This document shows, in pieces, positions 1 through 4,655 of a DNA stretch of 5,723 bases (position 1 is the first letter of the stretch; the number at the start of each line of letters is the position of its first letter). The notes beneath the pieces were generated by a model. It ran no database searches. It saw nothing but the letters and a program-made list of their open reading frames with translations, and was not told where the DNA came from. The translations under genes were made by a program, and so were the position numbers. Origin of the DNA: Thermoproteota archaeon (GTDB lineage: Archaea; Korarchaeota; JAOZGF01); contig JAOZGF010000022.1 in NCBI GenBank assembly GCA_027491845.1, positions 1-5,723 of the forward strand. The letters run 5' to 3'.

Positions 1-55
1 TGGAAACTTAAACGAGGATGCAAACTGTAAGCTTGTAACCGTACTTAGATACCTC

Positions 56-78
56 TTGTTATACATTGTACATAACAA
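56..78. repeat. Small AT-rich inverted repeat in the left intergenic region
   Basis: A perfect 7-base inverted repeat (TTGTTAT at 56-62, ATAACAA at 72-78) encloses a 9-base spacer, and CTTTTT follows it at 79-84 on the plus strand. It could be a weak hairpin terminator for a plus-strand gene ending left of the window, or a protein-binding site. The arms contain only one G:C pair, so a chance occurrence is possible. I see no coding region, tRNA or other gene in positions 1-145 around it. Confidence 0.3.
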
Positions 79-145
79 CTTTTTAACCTCTTCCGCTTGT
101 ATCTATTACGTACTTCCAGAAACTCGCTCTTCTCCTTAGCCTCTC

Positions 146-160
146 AAAAAAAGAAAAAAA
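146..160 (-). terminator. T-tract terminator of the propeller protein gene
   Basis: Starting 11 bases after the TAA stop of the propeller gene, the minus strand reads seven T, one C, seven T (plus-strand A-run at 146-160). Archaeal RNA polymerase terminates at T-rich stretches without needing a stem, so this is the expected signal. No strong GC stem precedes it. It marks the propeller gene as the last of its transcription unit. Confidence 0.65.
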
Positions 161-171
161 TCGAGGTAGCG

Positions 172-2334
172 TTAGGACCATTTTTCCATTACACTCATTG
201 TGTCGCTCCAATCAACTACATTGTTTTGATTCGTGTCCTCCCACCTTATTATCACAGCGTTCCCTTCAAGAAGGTGTCCATGTGACATGAAAGCTTGCAA
301 CACCTTGCATGCAGCGACAGTGCCCCTCCAGCTTATTCCCCATACAACTAGAACGTAGACTTTGGCTTCGTCGTCCCAATGCATGGCTATTAACGCATGA
401 TCAACTTTCACAGGGCCGTTAGCCGTATTTATGGTCGTGTAGTTGTAATTTTCTCCTGTCAGGTCTGACCTTATGACGTATCGGTTGTCTACAGTGGCTA
501 AGTGGAATGGACATCTTCCATAGCCGTCGTACCGATATGAGAACATGTTTACAAGGGGTCCCCCGACAGCTATAACAGAATAACATAGGGGTTCAACAGG
601 ACGCGGAATAGCCCATATTCCCCTATCAAGTTTTCTCCAGTTGATTGTAACCCCTGTCTCTGAACTATACACTGCTGCCTCCGTGTCTAGGAGGTAAGTG
701 GGACTATAAGTTGCTTCGGCGAATTTCCCGTATTCAGCAGCTATCCCTATTGCCCCGGCCACGTCCTGCGTCCACGCGCCGCATTGCATGGGTCCGTGGG
801 GTGAAGTGTTTCCAACTATGAAGGCCGCATTGAGAATCATTTTCTCTCCCCCTCTAGACATGCAGACGAATGGGTAGGGCAGTGTTTCAAGCCTCCGTGG
901 CTTAGGTATTTTCACTAGAAATGCATCATGGTCTCCTTGGTTTTCATCCCCTGTTGGAATTGTTTCCTGTCCATTCGGTTCACCCAAGGATCCTGAACAA
1001 TCCATTATTTCTCCATATTCACAACTGATATCCTCGTGTTGTTTAATAAATGTGAATGAGGTTTCCTCCATGAAGCCCAGGCGATGTTCAGTGCCAAAGC
1101 CCTTACCTACAATGTAGAGGTTGCCTTGACTCACGACAATGTCTTCACAGGACTTCGTGTTGCTTAAAGTTCTCTGCCATGTAACATTTAAGTCTGGCGT
1201 TCCAAGCTTCTCCCAGTCCACCGAACACCTCATGAAGAAAGAATGGCTTTCTGAATAAGTGGGAAAGGTTGTCTCGTAAAAGCCTCCCACGTAAACATCT
1301 CCGGATGAATCCCTGGCTATACAAGTTGCTTCATCGGAGCCCTTTCCACCCCATGCCCAAGAACCAGCATGAATCAGCTGTCCATTCTCTGCTGTACGGT
1401 ACAGCGCTAAAATAACATTTGGAATGTATCCAAGTACATCGGCTCCTGCGCCGTAACTCATACTCCCGCCAACAACGTAAACGTGTCCATATGCATCCAC
1501 AGCCACGTCACGGAACCGATCGTCAGTTATTCCACACCATCCCACTAAGGACACCACGTCCCAATTGTCGTTTATTTTAACCAAGAAAGCATCGGAGGCA
1601 CCCCAATACCCAAACGGGTGCCCTTCGCAATCTTCATGCATTCCATATGTCTCTCCAACTAGGTATATGTTTCCTTGATAATCTAGTGTTGCCCCATAAC
1701 ATTTATCGTTATGGAATCCACCCCAGGTTTTCTGCCGGACTAGGGCCCCCCAAGGCGCGAACTCAAGGATGAAGACATCTTCACCCCCTTGTCCAAAGCT
1801 GGATGTTGTGCCTACAACATACACGGAGCCTTGCGGAGTGATTAAAATGTCGCTGGCTTCCTCTTCCTCTCTTCCTCCCCAAGTCTTTTGCCAAAGTATT
1901 GTGCCGTTACTGGAATACTTAACTATGAAGACGTCGCTGTCACCGGCACCAAAACTATGTGTTGTGCCGGCAACATATATGTATTCTCCGAAGCCTAGGC
2001 CTGGCAAAATTACTATTCCACAGCATTCCTCCTCATTTTCTCCTCCCCAAGTCTTTTGCCAAAGTATTGTGCCGTCACTGGAATACTTAACTATGAAGAC
2101 GTCGCTGTCACCGGCACCAAAACTATGTGTTGTGCCGGCAACATATATGTTGCCCCAGACTGTAACCGCGACGCCGTCAGCCCAGTCCTCATCTGTTCCG
2201 CCCCATGTCAAGTCAATTGTTGGGTCAGGCTTTAAGGCAGTTGTTTGGCGTATTGCCCCCATAATAGGCAGTAGGAGTGCTGTCATTGTTATGAGTGCAA
2301 GGATTCTGCAGGTGGTCCTAAAACATTTTTCCAT
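172..2334 (-). CDS. Secreted SBBP-type beta-propeller protein with S-layer-like C-terminal domain
   Basis: A 720-residue extracellular or cell-surface protein; ligand and activity unknown. Residues 1-34 look like a Sec signal peptide: a basic start (K3, R6, R10), a hydrophobic core at 11-26, and a possible cleavage site after GA (about 27) or TTA (about 34). Residues 42-480 hold repeats of the SBBP pattern: TWGG, then a YVAGTT-like strand, then DVFIVKY and LWQKTWGG. I count seven, which would fit a closed seven-bladed propeller; the last three are divergent. Residues 481-720 resemble archaeal S-layer-type domains, with VIAVGGPLVN near 587-596 and VYVLVVWGISWRGTVAA at 659-675. An EF-hand/dockerin-like loop (D700, N702, N704, D708, D711) lies close to the end. 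Four N-x-S/T sequons occur (N143, N383, N509, N631) and the mature part has 15 cysteines. There is no C-terminal membrane helix, so it is either released or bound to the surface layer. The ATG at 2334 is supported by GGGAGGAGG 11 bases upstream and by the signal peptide following directly. It is probably transcribed alone from the TATA box at 2398-2405. The propeller and secretion are well supported; the S-layer relation is inferred from motifs. Confidence 0.88.
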   Translation of the reverse strand: MEKCFRTTCRILALITMTALLLPIMGAIRQTTALKPDPTIDLTWGGTDEDWADGVAVTVWGNIYVAGTTHSFGAGDSDVFIVKYSSDGTILWQKTWGGENEEECCGIVILPGLGFGEYIYVAGTTHSFGAGDSDVFIVKYSSNGTILWQKTWGGREEEEASDILITPQGSVYVVGTTSSFGQGGEDVFILEFAPWGALVRQKTWGGFHNDKCYGATLDYQGNIYLVGETYGMHEDCEGHPFGYWGASDAFLVKINDNWDVVSLVGWCGITDDRFRDVAVDAYGHVYVVGGSMSYGAGADVLGYIPNVILALYRTAENGQLIHAGSWAWGGKGSDEATCIARDSSGDVYVGGFYETTFPTYSESHSFFMRCSVDWEKLGTPDLNVTWQRTLSNTKSCEDIVVSQGNLYIVGKGFGTEHRLGFMEETSFTFIKQHEDISCEYGEIMDCSGSLGEPNGQETIPTGDENQGDHDAFLVKIPKPRRLETLPYPFVCMSRGGEKMILNAAFIVGNTSPHGPMQCGAWTQDVAGAIGIAAEYGKFAEATYSPTYLLDTEAAVYSSETGVTINWRKLDRGIWAIPRPVEPLCYSVIAVGGPLVNMFSYRYDGYGRCPFHLATVDNRYVIRSDLTGENYNYTTINTANGPVKVDHALIAMHWDDEAKVYVLVVWGISWRGTVAACKVLQAFMSHGHLLEGNAVIIRWEDTNQNNVVDWSDTMSVMEKWS
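202..237 (-). other. EF-hand/dockerin-like calcium loop at the C-terminus of the propeller protein
   Basis: The twelve residues D700 to D711 (DTNQNNVVDWSD) place Asp or Asn at loop positions 1, 3, 5, 9 and 12, the ligand spacing of EF-hand and dockerin calcium loops. The usual Gly at position 6 is Asn. Similar loops end many archaeal secreted proteins. Calcium binding is inferred from the motif only; a full second helix is not evident. Confidence 0.5.
1873..2150 (-). repeat. Two nearly identical 110-bp copies encoding propeller blades 1 and 2
   Basis: Positions 1873-1982 and 2041-2150 are direct repeats of 110 bases at a 168-base (56-codon) period. I find a single mismatch: T at 1908 against C at 2076. 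They encode residues 62-98 and 118-154 of the propeller protein, while the 58 bases between them are unrelated to the matching parts of the next blades. Because wobble positions are identical as well, the copies must be recently duplicated or kept alike by gene conversion. The mismatch changes Asp87 in the first copy to Asn143 in the second. Confidence 0.95.
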
Positions 2335-2345
2335 GTTTTAAGACG

Positions 2346-2354
2346 CCTCCTCCC
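2346..2354 (-). promoter_or_regulatory. Ribosome binding site of the propeller gene
   Basis: The minus strand reads GGGAGGAGG, ending 11 bases before the ATG at 2334. This matches the archaeal anti-Shine-Dalgarno sequence. A second match, GAGGTGA, lies about 10 bases further upstream and sits in a minimal ATG-AGG-TGA reading frame, which is more likely incidental than a true leader peptide. Confidence 0.7.
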
Positions 2355-2397
2355 TTTTTCACCTCATTTTTTTGGGAACCTTTCTGTTTCTTTTTCT

Positions 2398-2405
2398 TAT
2401 TTAAA
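2398..2405 (-). promoter_or_regulatory. Archaeal TATA box of the propeller gene
   Basis: The minus strand reads TTTAAATA, directly preceded by the purine-rich AAAGAAAAAC that can serve as the BRE. With the usual spacing of about 25 bases, transcription would start near 2376 and leave a leader of about 40 bases that contains the ribosome site. No transcript data are available; the call rests on sequence and position. Confidence 0.65.
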
Positions 2406-2423
2406 GTTTTTCTTTAGGGCCCT

Positions 2424-2477
2424 CACTGGAAATAAAGTTTTAATTTGTTGATTTGATTATCTAGATTATTTCCAGTG
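2424..2477. repeat. 12-bp perfect inverted repeat across the stop codon of the retropepsin-like gene
   Basis: CACTGGAAATAA at 2424-2435 is exactly complementary to 2466-2477, with a 30-base spacer. The right arm covers the last three codons and the TAA stop of the retropepsin-like gene. The left arm lies about 20 bases upstream of the TATA box of the propeller gene, next to the 8-base palindrome AGGGCCCT (2416-2423). In RNA it could form a 3'-end hairpin that protects or ends the small-gene transcript; in DNA it could be an operator. No T-tract follows it on the minus strand, so a simple terminator is less likely. Confidence 0.5.
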
Positions 2478-2891
2478 TTGGGGTTTTTCGGTTTTTCTCC
2501 TTGCACCTGGCGGATCCGTTCTGTGCCTCCAGATTCCCTCCTTGAAGCTTATGGCTATTATGCCTAGGTCATCGATGAGGCAGTCGCTGATTAATACCTC
2601 GCTTACATAGGGGTTTATGATGATGTTGCATGGGGCCTCCTCCTTCACTTCATCATTTGTCATTAGTTTTACTTTAGCTTGCCCTTTTAGGATGTATATT
2701 TCAGCGATTCCTCCTGCTGTTTCAGCTTCCTCTATGTCGGCTTCAGTTGTAGGCCACAAACCAGCTTTTTTTGCCAGGCTTATTGGTATGACGAGGTCTG
2801 GACCGCTTCCTTCAAACCCTGAGTTCACCAGGGCAGATGAAATTACCTTTTTTCCTTCCATTGTTATGGCTAACTTAACCCTTATTGCCAT
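2466..2891 (-). CDS. Retropepsin-like (clan AA aspartic protease fold) protein with Asn-Ser-Gly in place of Asp-Thr/Ser-Gly
   Basis: A 141-residue protein without signal peptide or membrane segment, hence cytoplasmic. It follows the single-domain retropepsin layout: a first hairpin at about 1-20; the active-site turn ALVNSGFEG at 20-28 where proteases have ALVDTGxxG; a strand and helix with LVIPISLAKKAGLW at 33-46; and a late VLISDCLIDDLG at 98-109 resembling the usual ILG-D-LEKLG element. The tail FKEGIWRHR, followed by a basic end, is also typical of archaeal members. The codon for residue 23 is AAC, so the catalytic Asp is Asn and the protein is probably not an active protease as encoded. 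It may be a binding or regulatory descendant, or this may be a family-wide variant. The ATG at 2891 lies inside the end of the upstream small gene (17-base overlap) with no clear ribosome site, which suggests translational coupling. The fold assignment is fairly sure; the function is not known. Confidence 0.75.
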   Translation of the reverse strand: MAIRVKLAITMEGKKVISSALVNSGFEGSGPDLVIPISLAKKAGLWPTTEADIEEAETAGGIAEIYILKGQAKVKLMTNDEVKEEAPCNIIINPYVSEVLISDCLIDDLGIIAISFKEGIWRHRTDPPGARRKTEKPQHWK

Positions 2892-3057
2892 GAGCGTTCA
2901 ACATCTTGAATTTCCCTATGACCCTGACCCTTTTCATGTATCCTATGAATTTAACGTGTTTTTTCCTCCTTATCTCTTTTTTTACCTCGTTGAAGTTCAC
3001 CGTTCCGTTGTTTTCGGGATCTCTCAATTGCCCTCGCTTACCCTTTAGATATTTCAC
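2875..3057 (-). CDS. Small basic protein of unknown function, overlapping the retropepsin-like gene
   Basis: I do not recognise this 60-residue protein. About 30 percent of its residues are Lys or Arg (12 K, 6 R), and it has no membrane segment, signal peptide or cysteine. A central stretch, NEVKKEIRRKKHVKF (about 23-37), is highly charged and could be helical. A second half with VRVIGKFKM could form a strand pair. The start is GTG at 3057, supported by AAGGA four bases upstream; an inner ATG at residue 41 is an alternative that would leave only 20 residues. Its end overlaps the start of the retropepsin-like gene by 17 bases in a different frame, so the two are probably co-transcribed and translated in a coupled way. 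A nucleic-acid-binding or partner-protein role is only a guess from charge and context. It may also be a non-coding leader, because the ORF is short. Confidence 0.5.
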   Translation of the reverse strand: MKYLKGKRGQLRDPENNGTVNFNEVKKEIRRKKHVKFIGYMKRVRVIGKFKMLNAHGNKG

Positions 3058-3061
3058 CTAT

Positions 3062-3066
3062 TCCTT
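3062..3066 (-). promoter_or_regulatory. Ribosome binding site deciding the GTG start of the small gene
   Basis: AAGGA on the minus strand lies four bases before the GTG at 3057. It is the main argument for translation of this short gene, since the following retropepsin-like gene has no comparable site of its own. Confidence 0.45.
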
Positions 3067-3126
3067 AAAACTTATTTGCATGTTTTGTTTTTAAAAGGTT
3101 TCGTAGAGAAAGAGGAGAAATTTTTC

Positions 3127-3134
3127 TATTTAAA
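3127..3134 (-). promoter_or_regulatory. Archaeal TATA box for the small-gene/retropepsin-like unit
   Basis: TTTAAATA on the minus strand lies within the 114-base AT-rich gap after the oxidoreductase gene. It would place a transcription start near 3104, with a leader of about 47 bases before the GTG at 3057. A second TATA-like CTTTTAAAAA lies further downstream on the minus strand (about 3090-3099) and would give a nearly leaderless start. Because the whole gap is AT-rich, a chance match is possible. Confidence 0.45.
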
Positions 3135-3143
3135 AAATTTTTT
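3132..3143 (-). terminator. Possible A/T-palindrome terminator of the thiolase operon
   Basis: AAAAAATTTTTT lies about 30 bases after the TGA stop of the oxidoreductase gene. The T6 run on the minus strand could release archaeal RNA polymerase. It overlaps the TATA box proposed for the next unit, so one or both roles may apply. Apart from these signals I see nothing in 3058-3171. Confidence 0.35.
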
Positions 3144-3171
3144 GGGTTTATTTTTTTATTGGTTCTCCATT

Positions 3172-4218
3172 TCATTCTTTGAAATGCGGGATTACTTCCT
3201 CTGAGAAGAGTTTTAGTGTTTCCTTCAGGTTTTCAGGCCTTACAAAGAAGTTAACGACGAAGTGTCTTACCCCTACCTTCACGTATTTGTCTATTCCTTC
3301 TATCACGTCTTCAGGTGTTCCGTAAAACACCGGCGCGTTCTCCAGAACTTCATCGGGTAATTTTTTTGCTTCTTCAAGCAGTGCTTTTCCAACTTCAATG
3401 TTGAACACAAGCTTCTTCGTCATGTCAAATTGGTCTGAAACATCGTATCCCAGTTTCTTTAGTATCCTTGGCCTTGTAAGGAAATACATCTTCGCTGGAA
3501 GCGAAAAGGTTTTTTTCGCGACTTCCCTTTCCCTGTGAACTACGGTGTATGTGAAGAGGGCTGGTTCTATTTCGTCAGGGTTTCTTCCATGTTTTTTTGC
3601 GTTTTCTCTTATTTCCTTAAGTCCTTTTTCGTATTCGTCAGGAAACATGCTTGCAGGAAGCCATCCATCCCCTAGTTCAGCGACCATTCTCATTGTTAAC
3701 GGAGAATTAGCTGCTATCCAGATTGGGGGATGAGGCTTTTGCACTGGTTGAGGCTGTAAGAATGCTTTCTCCAGCTTAAAGTATTTTCCCTCATAGTCAA
3801 CTGATTCCTTGGTCCACAGGAGCCTTATGACTTTTACAGCTTCCTTCGTTAGTCCAACAGGTTTCTCTGGCTTTATCCCGAAGGGATGAAGGTTCATGGC
3901 TTCCCCTATCCCTACTCCAAGGATCGCCCTTCCCCTTGATATTATGTCGCATGTTGTTACCATTTGGGCTAGCTGCGATGGATGCCGTCTATATACGTCT
4001 CCAACAGCTGTTCCTAACTTTATTTTCGACGTCTTGAGTGCTAAGGCTGTTAAAACGGTCCAAGCCTCTAATGCAGCCCATCTTTTTATCCCGAATGCAA
4101 CTGTGTGGTCTGGCATGAAGAAGGAGTCGAATCCCACTTCTTCAGCGTAGACCGCTATGTCCGAGATAAGTTCCCATGGATATATGGTGCTTTCCAGTCC
4201 AAATTTTACTTCAACCAT
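3172..4218 (-). CDS. Luciferase-like (LLM) oxidoreductase, probably coenzyme F420-dependent
   Basis: A 348-residue cytoplasmic TIM-barrel flavin/F420 enzyme. It shows the family landmarks in order: EEVGFDSFFMPDH (26-38), IKLGTAVGDVYRRHP (66-80), GRAILGVGIGEAMN (96-109), LLWTKESVDYEGKYF (133-147), QPVQKPHPPIWIAANSP (157-173), AELGDGWLP (180-188) and GTPEDVIEGID (300-310). The DH pair (D37, H38) and GxGEAxN (E106) match positions of the catalytic His and Glu of F420-dependent glucose-6-phosphate dehydrogenase (FGD). The Trp of FGD that follows the His by four residues is Phe42 here. Methylenetetrahydromethanopterin reductase (Mer) is a related alternative, but the GEA motif is closer to FGD. 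The substrate cannot be read from sequence. I chose the ATG at 4218, not the upstream in-frame ATG at 4251, because GGAGG lies 8 bases before it, the family homology starts there, and the longer form would overlap the DUF35 gene by 20 bases. It is the last gene of the thiolase/DUF35 operon, starting 13 bases after the DUF35 stop. Confidence 0.85.
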   Translation of the reverse strand: MVEVKFGLESTIYPWELISDIAVYAEEVGFDSFFMPDHTVAFGIKRWAALEAWTVLTALALKTSKIKLGTAVGDVYRRHPSQLAQMVTTCDIISRGRAILGVGIGEAMNLHPFGIKPEKPVGLTKEAVKVIRLLWTKESVDYEGKYFKLEKAFLQPQPVQKPHPPIWIAANSPLTMRMVAELGDGWLPASMFPDEYEKGLKEIRENAKKHGRNPDEIEPALFTYTVVHREREVAKKTFSLPAKMYFLTRPRILKKLGYDVSDQFDMTKKLVFNIEVGKALLEEAKKLPDEVLENAPVFYGTPEDVIEGIDKYVKVGVRHFVVNFFVRPENLKETLKLFSEEVIPHFKE

Positions 4219-4226
4219 TTCTCTTC

Positions 4227-4231
4227 CCTCC
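4227..4231 (-). promoter_or_regulatory. Ribosome binding site deciding the start of the LLM oxidoreductase
   Basis: GGAGG on the minus strand immediately follows the TAG stop of the DUF35 gene and lies 8 bases before the ATG at 4218. The earlier in-frame ATG at 4251 has no such site, so the start is set here. Confidence 0.75.
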
Positions 4232-4645
4232 CTAAACCTTCTGGAATTCATATGTTATTTTTCCGTTTGGAAGGTTAACTATTTTCAGTTGAACAGGCAT
4301 CCCTATTTTAACTTCTTCAGGCTTTATTTGTTTGCTTAGCCTTGCGAAAACTTTAACGTTGTCTTCGAGTTCCGCGACTGCCAGGAAATACGGTAGGTCC
4401 TCTGTGAATCCTTCAGGGGCGAAGTGTAGTTCTGTGAAGGTTATTAGTTCCCCTTTTCCTTTTAGCTCTATCCATTCCATTTCTTCTGTAAGGCATTCTG
4501 GGCATTCAGGCCTTGGAGGAAAGTATTTTCTCCCGCATTTCCTGCATTTTACAGCCATTATTTTGCCTTGTTTCAGGTAGTCCACGAATTTCCCTATTTT
4601 GGTTTGAGCCACATAGCTTATTTTTCCAAATTCCTCAAAACCCAT
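4232..4645 (-). CDS. DUF35 zinc-ribbon/OB-fold protein, scaffold partner of the thiolase
   Basis: A 137-residue protein with the two-part DUF35 layout. An N-terminal helix region (about 1-30) leads into a rubredoxin-like zinc ribbon with C34-x2-C37 and C48-x2-C51, all four ligands present. An OB-fold follows from about 58 to 137, with GKGELITFTELHFAP at 63-77 and PYFLAVAEL at 85-93. In the archaeal acetoacetyl-CoA thiolase/HMG-CoA synthase complex, the DUF35 subunit bridges the two enzymes and its OB-fold helps shape the shared CoA site. Length and motifs are normal for the family. The gene starts 4 bases after the thiolase stop, and AGGTGA at 4650-4655, which overlaps that stop, serves as its ribosome site; close translational coupling is therefore likely. 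The pairing with thiolase is seen in the sequence; the complex is inferred from the family. DUF35 proteins also accompany thiolases of other CoA pathways, so a role outside mevalonate synthesis remains possible. Confidence 0.88.
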   Translation of the reverse strand: MGFEEFGKISYVAQTKIGKFVDYLKQGKIMAVKCRKCGRKYFPPRPECPECLTEEMEWIELKGKGELITFTELHFAPEGFTEDLPYFLAVAELEDNVKVFARLSKQIKPEEVKIGMPVQLKIVNLPNGKITYEFQKV

Positions 4646-4649
4646 TTTT

Positions 4650-4655
4650 TCACCT
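4650..4655 (-). promoter_or_regulatory. Ribosome binding site of the DUF35 gene, overlapping the thiolase stop
   Basis: AGGTGA on the minus strand includes the TGA stop codon of the thiolase and lies 4 bases before the DUF35 ATG at 4645. A ribosome ending the thiolase is thus placed directly on the next start, consistent with matched production of two subunits of one complex. Confidence 0.7.

Noticed and set aside
97..285. 62-residue plus-strand open frame at the left end
   Set aside because: It runs through the poly-A terminator tract (giving a run of Lys) and into the antisense of the propeller C-terminus. No ribosome site is visible.
1769..2341. 190-residue open frame on the plus strand inside the propeller gene
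   Set aside because: It is antisense to the propeller gene. Its internal repeats simply mirror the blade repeats, its composition is Ser/Pro-rich as expected of a shadow frame, and it has no ribosome site or recognisable domain.
2617..3048. 143-residue plus-strand open frame across the two small genes
   Set aside because: It is antisense to the retropepsin-like gene, which has a recognisable fold and family motifs. The plus-strand product is a hydrophobic, low-complexity shadow.
3104..3128. Imperfect inverted repeat TAGAGAAA / TTTTTCTA in the gap upstream of the small gene
   Set aside because: The arms are short and AT-rich with one mismatch, in a purine/pyrimidine-biased stretch where such matches are expected by chance.
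4232..4234. TAG stop of the DUF35 gene as a possible pyrrolysine codon
   Set aside because: Reading through would add only about six residues before a TGA, and DUF35 homology is complete at this point, so TAG is an ordinary stop.
4219..4251. Longer N-terminus for the LLM oxidoreductase from the ATG at 4251
   Set aside because: The extra 11 residues are Arg-rich and unlike the family start, overlap the DUF35 gene, and actually encode the ribosome site of the true ATG at 4218.
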